This document shows positions 1-10,253 of a DNA stretch of 64,000 nucleotides, piece by piece; the stretch's first letter is position 1; every line of letters begins with the position of its first letter. A model generated the notes under the pieces. It was given only the letters and a program-made list of their open reading frames with translations, did no database searches and had not been told where the DNA came from. The stretch covers positions 694,930 to 758,929 of the forward strand of contig JAQFWX010000012.1 of assembly GCA_027605045.1 (NCBI GenBank). The letters are read 5' to 3'. The stretch comes from Phallus indusiatus (lineage: Eukaryota > Basidiomycota > Agaricomycetes > Phallales > Phallaceae). Both the position numbers and the translations under genes were made by a program.

Positions 1-272
1 GATATGCGTGTCAAGTCGGTTTTTCTCCTGACGGTAAATGGATAAGTAGTGGCGATAGTACTGGTAATATTGTATTTTGGGATTGGAAGACTGGTCGGAT
101 CAAGAGCCGGCTTAAAGCTCACTCAAAGGTGGTCATCGCTCACGAATGGCTTCCTCACGAGACTGTAGGTGTACTATCTTATTGGTATGTAGAAGACCAC
201 TCAACCAATTTTATAGTCAAAAGTTGTGACAGCGAGCTGGGATGGATTAATAAAGCTTTGGGTGTGTCTTGA
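1..272 (+). CDS. PRP17: Pre-mRNA splicing factor PRP17/CDC40, C-terminal end (partial)
   Basis: Only the last WD40 blades are in the window; the 5' part lies upstream of base 1. The first complete codon starts at base 3. The reading gives a blade with FSPDGKW, then SGDSTGNIVFWDWKTG, then KAHSKVV and LPHETSKVVTASWDGLIKLW before the stop at 270-272. An intron at 165-216 (GTAGGT...TTATAG) is needed to join PHET to SKVVTASWDG. The GD.NG..FWDWKT...AHDK...WHPHETSKV pattern is the typical C-terminus of Prp17/CDC40, a spliceosomal WD40 protein acting in the second catalytic step of splicing in the nucleus. The assignment is from motif memory and could be confused only with a close WD40 relative. The next gene starts 217 bp downstream on the same strand. 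Confidence 0.85.
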   Translation, partial: YACQVGFSPDGKWISSGDSTGNIVFWDWKTGRIKSRLKAHSKVVIAHEWLPHETVGVLSYWYVEDHSTNFIVKSCDSELGWINKALGVS

Positions 273-403
273 GTATTTTTGAATCAATATATCCACTAAT
301 CAATTGTTTAGGATTAAGCATACTTTTGGCATTCTTATATGTCATAAACGTAAAACATAATGTAGAAGGGATATAATTCAAAATTTTTGTGACATTGTAC
401 ATG

Positions 404-411
404 TATAAATA
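404..411 (+). promoter_or_regulatory. TATA-like box upstream of SEC1
   Basis: TATAAATA lies 78 bp before the SEC1 start codon at 489, in the 216-bp gap between the PRP17 stop and the SEC1 start. The spacing suits a core promoter. It is a short AT-rich motif, so chance occurrence is possible. Confidence 0.4.
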
Positions 412-488
412 GCGTCATGTATATGTTTGACTTATCGTGTGATTATTGAGTTGTTTCCATCCGGCGCTTCCTTCAATTCCGTTACTAT

Positions 489-3377
489 ATGTCGTCCCTT
501 ATCACTACTGTTCGCAACCGTAAATTCTATCGTTATTATCGGTGGTTTTTGTTTATTGAAATATGTGTTATAGGATTTCTTGAAGCTATCCGATCTGTTA
601 ATCCCCCGGGAAGATGGAAAATCCTTGTAGTGGACGAGCATGCACAGAAGATACTGGGTTGCACGTTAAAACAATTTGACATCTTAGAGGAAAACGTGAC
701 CCGTACGTGTAATTTAGATGTAGATGTGATATGATATTTACAATAATGATTTTGCAAAGTCATCGAGTCCATCAGCTCACATCGTTCCCCGCAGCAATTT
801 GAGGCAGTTTATCTCCTGATGCCTACAACGCAGAACATTGATCGTATCATTGCTGACTTTTCTGGTGGACGGAAACAATATGCCGCTGCTCATATTTTCT
901 TCATGGAAGGTGATCCTGAGTCGTGCTAATGTGCCTGACAGGTCAACTGATCTGGTGCTTAGGCTTATCGGAACAATTGGTCAATCGTCTCGTCAATTCA
1001 ACCGTAGAACCTTATTTGAAAGCCTTGAAAGAGCTATATCTCAATTTTTGGCGTATGTCTTGATCTTTTCATAATCTCTTTCTAACATCATATTACTCTG
1101 TGTTAATAGCATTCGAGGCCCGGGCATTTTCTGTTAATACGCCGAGTATGTTCTATAGTCTTTTCAGTCCTCCTCGTAGCTCTGCCACCCTCAAGAATGC
1201 CAGAATTGCAGCAGAAGAAGACCTTAGATTTTTGGCACGTTGTATTCTGAATGTTTGCGTTGCTCTGGAAGAATATCCCCTTGTTCGATACTACCTCCCT
1301 TCGCACCACAAGCCGCTTGGTCCGTTTGCTCCACCCCCGGAGACACAAGCACCCCCGGATGTTAGTAGTCGGTGGCGAACAACATTAGCAAGAGGGGATG
1401 TTGGACGTGCCGAATCTGAGGCAAATTCAGCACATCCTACGAAACTCCTTGCTTATATGGTACAGCAGGAGTTAGACGATTATAAAAAGGCGACTCCAGA
1501 TTTTCCGGTATTTAGCTTCACGTTATGTTCACTATTTTCTTCCGCTCATGCTATGCAGAGATCTGATGCTGGACGACCACGAGGTGTTTTATTTATTACA
1601 GATCGCACACTGGATACTTTAGCACCGCTCTTGCATGAATTCACCTATCAAGCCATGTGCAATGACCTTTTGCCAATAGAAGATGGCACAAGATATCGGT
1701 ATCTACTTTTTCATTGCTTGGTTTCTAGATTATGATGCCTGCTAGCTATAAATTCGAGACGGCCTTAGGAGAATATGAAGATAAGGTTGCTACGCTTTCA
1801 GATGCTGACAATGTATGGACTGAAGTTCGTCACATGCATATGCGAGAAGCTATCGACAAGCTCATGGCGGATTTCAATAAATTCATTCAAGAAAATGCCG
1901 GCTTCAAGGGGTTAGTACTATATTATTTGTATCATATGAATTATTGATGGTTTTGAAAGCAACGGCGTTACATCCTTGAATGACATGAAAGATCTATTAG
2001 CAAACCTCCCTCAATATCAAGAGCAACGTGAAAAGGTCTAATGGAACGCTACTTGTTTTCATTTAACTGATGGATGTTGTTAGTTCTCATTGCATCTCAA
2101 CATGGCTCAAGAGTGTATGTCTATTTTCGAGAAAAATAGACTCCCAGCAATTGCGGCAGTAGAGCAGGTAAAGCCCATCAGATTTTTACATCGTTTAGTC
2201 AATTGATTTGATATACACAGGACTGCGCCACCGGTGTGACTGCAGAAGGAAAGACTCCGAAACATATTGTGGAAGAAATGGTCCCACTCCTGGATAGTCA
2301 CGAAATCAGGTAGGTTTGGTGTTTTTCTTTTGGATTTTTACTCAACTCTACTTCTAGTAATGCAATGAAGGTCCGCATCATTGCTTTGTATATTCAATAC
2401 CGGGAAGGAGTTCCAGACGAAGACCGTCGACGCCTTTTTCAGCATGCCCGACTATCACGAGCAGATCAAGACGCAATCAACAATCTTGCTTATCTTGGCG
2501 TTCGAATCACTCGAGTACGCATTGATTGCATAATTTAAAGATATTGACGCGAATGAAGCTTCAGCTACCGGGTGATAAAGATGTTAGAAAGAAATCCAAG
2601 TCCAAAGCTAACAATAGCGAATATGAACTGTCTCGGTACAAACCGGCGCTGGCCTCAATGCTTGAGGTACATATTTCGCTCGACTTATTTTTCGATATTC
2701 ATTTATGTTCGCAGGACCATGTTACTAACAAGCTTGATCCAAGTATGTTCCCATATGTACGAGAGCCGGCAACCTCAGTCGTGGCGACGAGTAGCGTCAG
2801 CAGCTTAAGATCTACAACCCCTGCTCCTCCAGGCTCATTGCGTAGTGCTAAGCCCAGCTGGCACCGTGCACCTCAGAGAAACCAGGCTGTAGATACAAAG
2901 CAACGCTACATTGTGTTCGTCGCCGGTGGTATGACGTATTCGGAAATGCGCGAGGTATATCAAGTCTCGACCTCGTCTGGAAAGGATATTTTCATTGGTA
3001 CGGTGAATTACCCCGGATATTGGATCTATTATCTGACTGCTTGAATTCCGGGACATGTAGGTTCCACTCACGTGACGTCTCCTGTAACTTTCATGGACGA
3101 CATGCGAGCTCTTGAATTAGGCGGCGTTGGCTCTCGTGCTTTACCAAATGGACTTCGCGAGAGATCGCCAGAGACACGGCCATTTCAAGCGTATTACGAC
3201 GAAAAGTATTACATTAAAGATCCGCCACCCTTGGCACCCACTCCCGCTCCCTCAGTCTCTGGGAAGTCATTAAAAACTCGCCCATCCCCCTCTCCGCTAC
3301 CTTCCCCCGCACCGTCTTCAATATCATTGCCTAAAGAAGACAAAGAAAAGAAAAAGAAAGGACTATTCCGCTTCTAG
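489..3377 (+). CDS. SEC1: Sec1/Munc18-family exocytosis protein
   Basis: SM-family protein that binds syntaxin/SNARE complexes to promote fusion of secretory vesicles at the plasma membrane. Splicing out 13 short introns (520-573, 703-759, 910-962, 1053-1109, 1508-1558, 1699-1745, 1911-1959, 2036-2083, 2168-2220, 2310-2357, 2515-2558, 2667-2714, 2998-3060) leaves 2217 coding bases, a 738-residue protein, a usual length for fungal Sec1. The N-terminus (FLEAIRSVNPPGRWKILVVD, then QFDILEENVT and YLLMPTTQNIDRII) is diagnostic. The middle has LFITDRTLDTLAPLLHEFTYQAM, the conserved SM core segment. A long Pro/Ser-rich and Lys-rich tail (PSPSPLPSPAPSS...EKKKKGLFRF) ends the protein and is typical of fungal orthologues. 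Start 489 is chosen because it reads MSSLITTVRNR into the conserved block after the first intron. The splice sites are read by eye; phases are consistent across all exons. The gene appears intact. Confidence 0.9.
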
Positions 3378-3548
3378 AATGCGTCAATCAAGTTTTTATG
3401 ATGTCTTATTACCACTCTATCAGTACTAGTCCTACACGATTAGCACATTACTTTGTATCGTTTATAATTTGCAGAATTTGAAAACTGCAACACTGAATAA
3501 ATATTTATGTTTTACATGCTCGACTTTAGTCTTTTTCGTCTGACGAGT

Positions 3549-4982
3549 ATGGTCAAATCGGTGCGACAGTCACGAAGTCACACCGGTATGTCAATTTTTT
3601 CATGGTTTTCTCCTCCGTCGGTCGTTCGAAAGCCCTCCCGCAATTAAGATGGCTTTCCAATCTTCCCAGTAGATCACATAGACATATCAAGTTCATCACT
3701 GTTACGAGGTCTGGTATGCATAGTTCTTTGCTTTGTGTGCTGGCGTACAAGTAAAAGTGTGTCTCGTTTAAAGCCAGTGTCAATAGCTCGAGAAACCCTG
3801 TAAGCTCTCCAGATTATCCTTTAAAATATCTTATTGATTTCAGCAGTCGCAACAGTCCCCTTCATCTAATCAACCTTTCCCCTCTCCATATCAACAAAAT
3901 AAAACCCAGTCCACTTATGGTCATCCTTCTGGAATTTTAGCTTGGATCCTCAAATCTCCTTCTCGGAAATCCGCCTTCTTGCGAATAGGCGATTTCCTAG
4001 GATACGGATCACCTAAGCAGGTTGCCGGTCGACGTGCGCATATGATATATGCTCGGTGCAGTGAAGTGGCTTCAGGGCCGGAATCCGCGTTTTGGCACGA
4101 TTGTCAGATAGGGTTCGCCCTTCCCTGCGGTTACTTCTTATGTTGATTATTGAATCTAGCTCTTTCTTTACCACCCACCTTTCAGTCGTGGTTTACTATC
4201 ACAAATCTTCATGTTTGGATGGCAACTGTGCGATTACGCGCGTTACCTTCATCTCATGGGAGAATATTCATCCAAGCACTAATTGATCACTTTTTTCTCG
4301 ACGCTGAAAGTCGTCTTCGTGCCATTATGGGGAAGAAAGCCCCGAAATGCTTGTATCTCGACAAATGAAGGTGCGTTTTAACGCAGTTTCTGGTGACGCG
4401 GAGAGCCTAGTCTTCCTTGTAGATTCTGAGAGAGCAGTGGAATGGTTTGAACCTATCTTGCGATATAGCTTTTATTTCAGGTGACAAAGAGATGGCAAGT
4501 ACAATGTGGAGGAACTTCTTGGGTGCTCGGGGGGCGGAAGGAATAAGATATACAGATTCTTCAGCTTTAGCTGACGAACAGCAGTATATTGACTCAGTTC
4601 AAAACCGTATCAATGATCCATCTACAGGCGGTGTAGTTGATTTTGAAGGTAAATTTATCCACATGTGGATGGTGATATTTCATCTTCATTGTTAACATAC
4701 ATATCCTCAGGTTCATCCATCGACAAATACGTGCACTACCCGCAATTAGCACTACTTTTGACGAGTTATGTCCGAAGAGAGATTGCGCGTCTAGAGACCG
4801 TTAGCGATCGAGTTATATTAGGGGGTGAGGGTCTGGGTTTACGTGAAACAATTGAAGAACTTGAAAAAGTACACCCTGGTGAGGTACAATTAGAGGAGAT
4901 TTTTGGGTTTGGTAGCGTTAAGGCGGTCGGAGAAGACATTAAAGTGAATAACTACCTTTTTGACTTCATTGCACATGGGTAG
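3549..4982 (+). CDS. CBP3: Ubiquinol-cytochrome c chaperone, CBP3/UQCC1-like
   Basis: Mitochondrial assembly factor for cytochrome b and respiratory complex III. Exon 1 starts at 3549 and joins exon 2 at 3633 (intron 3586-3632), giving an Arg/Ser-rich N-terminus (KSVRQSRSHTALPQLRW) that fits a mitochondrial targeting peptide. The core is unmistakable: WFTITNLHVWMATVRLRAL, then LIDHFFLDAESRLRA, then an exon starting ILREQWNGLNLSCDIAFISG, then MWRNFLGARG and VHYPQLALLLTSYVRREI. These match the CBP3 domain (NLHVW, IDHFF, W.GL, WRNLLGARG). At least six introns are required; the junction near 4105-4158, between FWHD and LSLPPTFQSW, has a weak donor and is uncertain. The stop is at 4980-4982. It lies 171 bp downstream of SEC1 on the same strand. 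The protein appears intact. Confidence 0.85.
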
Positions 4983-5376
4983 TAAAATAGTTACAATCAA
5001 GATCAGTACACATATGTGAATGATACTTCTGACTAGAGCCATCTCGAGCGGCAAATCCCTTGCACAGAGAGGTGACGAGCCCAGACCAAAAAGTTAGTTA
5101 GTCACCACAGTGAAGTAAAATAAAGAATGGGCAGAAACTATTTTACACAACATCTCAATAAAAAACAAGTCGTAATTATAAAGCTAAAATGCCACCTCAA
5201 TCGCCAGCCGCACTTTCTACTCTTTGATTGATTCCACCCCTACCAGGACTGTCAACATTTCAACACATCACCTCTTTCTTCTCCACTGAAACTCACACAG
5301 GATGGACACAGATTACAAACATGACATTGTTATATTCGGCAAACGAACCCAGATAAAAAAACATACAAGACAAGGT
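4983..5376. other. Intergenic tail of CBP3, start of repeat-rich DNA
   Basis: About 390 bp with no convincing gene. It probably holds the CBP3 3' UTR. On the minus strand a short reading (PGRGGINQRVESAAGD then stop, about 5190-5240) preceded by an acceptor-like TTGACAG could be the last exon of a gene truncated by the TE insertion at 5379, but this is weak. From 5379 on, the sequence is transposon-derived. Confidence 0.3.
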
Positions 5377-5378
5377 TA

Positions 5379-5450
5379 CTGCTGTTATAGCATTGTAAGG
5401 CACGAGCATTTTTGAACATAAAAAAAATCATTCCAATAAAGTTGTCATAT
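5379..5450 (+). mobile_element. Partial foldback MITE, family N (left end only)
   Basis: Starts CTGCTGTTATAGCATTG after a TA at 5377-5378 and matches the left arm of the complete palindromic copy at 42070-42456. It is cut at 5450 by element E1; the matching right arm is not next to E1's other end. Confidence 0.7.
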
Positions 5451-6638
5451 CACTGGAGACATTGTAGGGTTTAGCCAAAAAAAGGATCTCGAGAAAATTA
5501 TAGTTCAAGGTATAGACTATTGATGATTTACCAAATTGTGCAATCATATTATAACTAATACTGTAACGTTTCGTTACGGTTTACGAGTAGCCCGATTCTT
5601 ATGGACTCACAATTAACAGTGTAAAGCTGTATATTTGCAAGTGCAGGTAAGAAAGGCTGCCGGCGCCTTTACCGTTACGCGGTATTTACAGGTGTGACGG
5701 CGCCTATGTACATTACATAATACTAGGTACTTGGGCAGACGACGATCGTCTGCATATAAATGTATATACGAATATTTACTATGATTAATAGTAGTCTGCT
5801 GCTCATAGCGGAACCGTTACAAATACTCAGATTAAGGGATTCTGGCTTGGAAAAGTTCGAGATATAGGCATATGACAATTCACTAAGTTGTAATATTATA
5901 TTATAACTAATACTCAGATTAAGGGATTCTGACTTGAAAAATTGTCAGTATGTTGCTATTTTTATCTTAGTTAAATTCTGTAATAATTTTTACTTATATA
6001 ATACTATCAATCACTTTTTCTATTCAATCAAACAGTATACAAAGTAAAATATATATTATTATTAACCATAGCAGAAAATTATATAATAAAGTTAATATAA
6101 TTACTTATCAATACAAGTTTTTATCATAATTTTGAGGGAGTGGGAAATACTGAGTTTCTATGTAATTAAAACTTAAAGTCACAGTATGTGACATTAGAGT
6201 TTTCTCAAGATTTTCCAGAAATCCATGTATTATTAAGGTTTTCCCAGGAAAACTCTGATATTACACAGTGTAATCTCATGCTTAAAATTAAGGTTTTTCC
6301 ATGCATCTGAATTATAATAGAAATATATTTTCACAATAAATATAAAAAACATTTTAAGAACATTCTTCAATATGGATGATGATAATGTAAGTTTCATTCT
6401 ATTCATTATTTCACTGAATGGATAACATTGATCATAGGCTTATATGATAAAGAATTATTACATAATTTAACCAAGATAATTATAGCAGTATACTGACAAT
6501 TTTCCAAACCAGAATCTCTTGACCTGAGTATTAATCATAATATGATTTTGCAATTTGGTAAATTGTCAATAGCCTATGCCTCGAACCATAATTTTGTTAA
6601 GATCCTTTTTTTGGCTAAACCCTACAATGTCTCCAGTG
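5451..6638. mobile_element. CACTG-type element, family E, copy 1 (chimeric)
   Basis: Non-coding AT-rich element with terminal inverted repeats (TIRs) CACTGGAGACATTGTAGGGT at 5451 and its reverse complement ending at 6638. Related copies lie at 55591-56426 (complete, TSD CCT) and, in pieces, at 36757-49830 (TSD CAT). Here the flanks differ (TAT left, CCT right). The first ~110 bases of the family recur in degenerate form after base 5850, so two copies appear to be joined. A solo LTR (J) is inserted at 5562-5821. No transposase is present. The CACTG start with 3-bp TSDs fits a CACTA-superfamily non-autonomous element (inference). Confidence 0.75.
5562..5821. repeat. Solo LTR, family J (260 bp)
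   Basis: TGTAACGTTTCG...CCGTTACA flanked by the 5-bp TSD AATAC (5557-5561 and 5822-5826), inserted into element E1. No internal retrotransposon sequence remains, so it is the product of LTR-LTR recombination. Only copy seen in the window. Confidence 0.85.
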
Positions 6639-6784
6639 CCTGGATCTGCAGGTGTTGAACTCACGGGTATTGTGACCTGCAGATATCAATACCCAGGTAC
6701 CCGGATGGGTTACCTGTTTTTTACCAAACCTGTGGCCATGCTTAGTCTTCGTACTGGGCTTTGATCCCACTGTTAGTGGGGATC
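6639..6784. other. Fragment with CCTGCAG/GGTACC-type repeats
   Basis: A short stretch between element E1 and solo LTR A1 with motifs such as TGACCTGCAG and CCCAGGTACCCGG. These resemble the internal repeats of the hAT-like MITE family G; it is probably a degenerate G or D fragment. No gene is seen. Confidence 0.35.
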
Positions 6785-6789
6785 ATTCT

Positions 6790-7119
6790 TGTCAGGGTAT
6801 GCTACCATCGTCCCTCATTTTTCCTTATTTATTATCATCGGTATATATTTATTTCTATCTCATTCATATTTCCCATGCATTATATTCATCTTCCATTTAT
6901 TTGTTCTCTCTCTATTTCACTTTCTTTACTTGCACGTGTTGCATGCTCGTACCCGACGTGATGCCCGTGACATCACGTCGCTTAGGTTCAGTTTGGGTAC
7001 CTGGCACTTAGTTGTGTCAGGGCTGCACACCACGTCGTTGTTTATGTATATAGTAGCTAGGTGATCAATATGATCTCTTAGGATCCCCTCCCTCTAGCCT
7101 GAGCTGAGTAGCCCTAACA
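6790..7119 (+). repeat. Solo LTR, family A, copy A1
   Basis: Begins TGTCAGGGTATGCTACC and ends GTAGCCCTAACA, with 5-bp TSD ATTCT (6785-6789 and 7120-7124). It is shorter than other A copies because of a deletion after the TATATAG box near 7050. No internal region, so a solo LTR. Confidence 0.9.
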
Positions 7120-7199
7120 ATTCTCTGGTGCCTGGCGCCCCCAACCTCACTGCATGGTATAATACCTGCAGCCTCGACACATCATTGTTTAAGGGTCTC

Positions 7200-7506
7200 A
7201 ACAGGTATCAGGTATGGGAGGTATTACCTACAGGTACCTGCAGGTAAGGGTACAAGGGTTTGACATACCTTCAGATCTCAAACCTCTTCAGGTATGGTTT
7301 CAAGAATCAATATTGTCAAACCTGCAGGTATACCCCTAAAAAAACGTGCAAACCCATGGCAATACCTGCAAACCTGTATACCTGCAGGTTACCTGTGTAC
7401 CTGCAGGTACAGGGATCACTCAAATTGAAATTTGCAAAACCTGTGGCAGGTATGGTTCAGCTGTGTGCATGATCATACCCACAGGTATAACCCATTGAGA
7501 TCCTTA
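7200..7506. mobile_element. hAT-like MITE, family G, copy G1 (307 bp)
   Basis: Starts TAAGGGTCTCAACAGG and ends TTGAGATCCTTA. The flanks TCATTGTT (7192-7199) and CCATTGTT (7507-7514) form an 8-bp TSD with one mismatch. The interior is packed with CCTGCAGGTA/TACCTGCAGG units in both orientations. It is non-coding. The 8-bp TSD points to mobilisation by a hAT transposase. Confidence 0.8.
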
Positions 7507-7628
7507 CCATTGTTCATTGAGATTGGAACCCAGGTTTGGACTGACCCCCTGGTGTTCACATATCCCGACAATAGAGGGATTCACATGCGTATTTCATATG
7601 CATGAACTCGCTGGCGCAAGTTCATGAC

Positions 7629-7980
7629 TGTTAGGGCGACTCAGGGCACACACCTAGAGGAGGGAAAACCTAAGATCTATTGAGGGACAACAACTAACTA
7701 CTCACCTAGAGGAGGGAAAACCTAAGAGAACAAGCTTAGGTATCCCCCTCTAGGGAAAACGCATATAAGTACCGAATACAAGGCGCCCGACTGATCTCCA
7801 TGGGATCCAAGGAGATACAAACAGAAATCGAAAGAGATCAAAGAAATCGAGAAAACGGAAAACGACGAAAAATAGTGGAAATGGCAAAGTATGGGAAATG
7901 AAGGAAATCGTAACACAAAATGAAACCGAAAGAAATCAAAAAGATCGAATAATCGGGCGAGGCACTAGCATACCGTAACA
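7629..7980 (-). repeat. Solo LTR, family F, copy F1 (352 bp)
   Basis: On the plus strand it reads TGTTAGGGCGACTCAGGGC...GCATACCGTAACA, with TSD ATGAC (7624-7628 and 7981-7985). It is called minus to match family A, with which its end is homologous (CCTAAGCTTGTTCTCTTAGG module). It interrupts a degenerate coding-like stretch. Confidence 0.9.
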
Positions 7981-8131
7981 ATGACTGATAGCCAAGGCTG
8001 AAGCAATTGAGGCTGCAGCCCCCCGTTCACAGGTGGCTGTCATCTCCAGGGAATTAATCCACACCGAAATCAAGTACCTAGTCAGTACTTCGAATATGGA
8101 CCCTAGCCAGGTCCCCCCTTCTGTCTGACTA

Positions 8132-8413
8132 ATGTCAGATGAATCCCTCAATCCTCAGGACATTGAGGTATTCACTTGGATCACAAGCGAAGTATGTGTC
8201 AGATTCCTTGAGAAGGCAGCTGAGTGTCTTCTCAATCCTGCACTCACCATGTGGGAGGAAATTCTCGGTGGAAAGGGTAACTCCTCTACCCACCTACCTT
8301 TCACGTTGATGGAAGGGTACACTCATGTGTTCGAGTGTAAATCCCCCTCCTCAATCACCCTAGAGGAGGTGGTGTGCTCCATGCATGCCAATGGACAATA
8401 TAGCCAAGAGTAA
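8132..8413 (+). pseudogene. Unidentified ORF fragment (93 codons)
   Basis: Reads MSDESLNPQDIEVFTWITSE...EEILGGKGNSST and ends before GQYSQE-stop. Upstream in-frame-like sequence on both sides of solo LTR F1 (CATGAACTCGC...TGATAGCCAAGGCTGAAGC) suggests that it is the remnant of a longer gene broken by that insertion. No domain is recognised and the composition is unremarkable. It may be part of a retroelement gag. Confidence 0.3.
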
Positions 8414-8490
8414 TGAAGGAAAAAGCTGAAGAAGCTGCAGAAGCCCAATGCACTGACAAGACTGTCTACATGGACTCTCTCAAAACCTGG

Positions 8491-8956
8491 GTTCTATGAT
8501 ATAAATAGAATACTTTCTACTTTCTTTGTGATTCTAATGAACCCTCAAGTACTATTATGTACTTTCCGAATTAGTACATTCTTTGTACTTGACCCTGCAT
8601 TACTTTGGAGTATTTAAACTCGCTGTAAATACTATACAAAGTTGTCTTGAAATCAAACTTTGATTCAATTCAATATATTTTATTGTATTCAAACCTATTT
8701 GAATTACAACTTGCCTCTTTATCTCGAAAACCTTGTTTTACCCATTTTCTCAATTTTCTTGTTTTCTCACCCCAAAGTCTTTGTTATCTGTGGGTGTTTC
8801 TTGTTATGAGTACTGATTCATGATGATCCAAATTGAAGAATACTCTCAAGCCTTTGGAGTGGGTGCAACACATAAGTTGAAGCCAAGTTCTTCATCCCTC
8901 AATCTCTCGATCCTCAATTCCTTGATCTGGCAATCTCAAACAGTCTTGGATCTCAT
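8491..8956 (+). repeat. LTR-like repeat, family I, copy 1
   Basis: Closely matches 51956-52466. Both begin near GGTTCTATGATATAAATAGAA (a TATA-like stretch) and run through a shared GTATTTAAACTCGCTGTAAA block to GGGTGCAACACATAAGTTGA. This looks like the 3' portion of an LTR; no TG...CA ends or TSD are found for this copy. Confidence 0.6.
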
Positions 8957-9126
8957 ACACAGAAAGCTGATATATCTTCTCACCTTATGATAACCTCAGG
9001 TCAATTTAAGGTAAATAATGTTAACTCTGTACCAAAATGTTAAATTCACACTAAACTGCTCAAGGCTATAGTCACCAGTCATAATCTGTTGTATGAGCTC
9101 AACTTATTTATTGCACCAAAACTTAT
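8957..9126. other. No gene recognised
   Basis: AT-rich sequence between repeat I and the LTR K fragment. I see no coding signal or repeat here. Confidence 0.3.
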
Positions 9127-9340
9127 TATTAGAATTGGTATAGAGATGATGTTATATTATCCTCAACAACACTGGAGACAGATGGTGAATACTCTGTATA
9201 TCTTATTTCATGAATTATGAACATGCCTGGAGACAGATGGTGAATACTCTGTATAAAGAGTATTTTATCACTCCAGGCTCACCTATACCACCTATTAGGT
9301 GTCCATAGTGCTGGTATAATCTAATCTACTTGAGAGATGT
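9127..9340 (-). repeat. Truncated LTR, family K
   Basis: Matches the complete solo LTR at 20335-20578: TATTAGAATTGGTATAGAGA at the left and two direct copies of GGAGACAGATGGTGAATACT. It stops short of the terminal TATTCTAACA at the right (reads ATCATAATAGCC), so one end is missing. No TSD. Confidence 0.7.
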
Positions 9341-9972
9341 ACAGATCATAATAGCCGTTACCAAGAAGAATCAGGTATAGCAAAGAATATACCTGAGATG
9401 AGGGTTGGGATTGAGCATCAGTGGCTGTAGTTTTTGGTTTATAATGATTGATCCATTCATTGCGTGCAATGGTTATGGCCATTTGTATCCACAACTCTGG
9501 TCACTTCACTGCATGGAAATACACAATTTTTCTCCTAGGGTGCATGACTACAGGGACATCAGTCCCAGTCAAAGGTCTGTGTGACCAAATCAGACATTTT
9601 CAGATAAAATCTGCCATAAGTAAACCTCACCGATGACACCGGCTTAACACGCATTTTGAGACTATTTCATGTTTGAAACTGTCCTCAAACTGCTTTAAAC
9701 GGAACATTGCTGAGTCCAAGCAATTTTGTCTGGCTCATTTGCAACTGTTCCGCCCTGTTCAAATTGGTCTGTTTCTGTCATACAAACCACTGATCAAAAT
9801 AATAAAAATTGTTTATTTCAGTTCTATTCTGCTTGACTACAACTCCGCACTACCCTTCAATTCGACTCTACAATCCTTCCTTGCCACAGCTTCGGAAGTC
9901 ATTGAGAAGAGCATAGAAGGTGAAAGAAATAAGGGAAAAGTGGTGGTAAAAGGAAAGCAGTGACAAGGGGAA
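9341..9972. other. Degenerate unassigned stretch
   Basis: About 630 bp. A 96-codon open frame at 9673-9963 (plus) ends in a Lys-rich segment (GERNKGKVVVKGKQ), but no family is recognised and it may be chance or TE-derived. Nothing else is seen. Confidence 0.25.
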
Positions 9973-10253
9973 TGTTACGGTACACTAGCGCCTCACCCGA
10001 TTATTCGATCTTTTCGATTTCTTTTGGTTTCATTTTGTGTTACGATTTCCTTCATTTCCCGTACTTTGCCGTTTCCACTATTTTTCGTCATTCTCCGTTT
10101 TCTCGATTTCTTTGATCTCTTTCGATTTCTGTTTGTATATACCTAAGCTTGTTCTCTTAGGTTTTCCCTCCTCTAGGTGAGTAGTTAGTTGTTGTCCCTC
10201 AATAGATCTTAGGTTTTCCCTCCTCTAGGTGTGTGCCCTGAGTCGCCCTAACA
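9973..10253 (+). repeat. Solo LTR, family F, copy F2 (281 bp)
   Basis: TGTTACGGTACACTAGCGCC...GAGTCGCCCTAACA with TSD GGGAA (9968-9972 and 10254-10258). Internally deleted relative to F1. No internal retrotransposon. Confidence 0.88.

Noticed and set aside
6761..7064. Hydrophobic open frames inside LTR A copies (also 14810-15153, 40810-41084, 50559-50952)
   Set aside because: Recurring frames in a pyrimidine-rich part of a solo LTR; not conserved as protein among copies (frameshifts) and without context.
9170..9300. Two direct repeats of GGAGACAGATGGTGAATACT with a spacer, at first CRISPR-like
   Set aside because: Only two units, in a eukaryotic LTR (family K), repeated at 16.7 and 20.4 kb; no array or cas genes.
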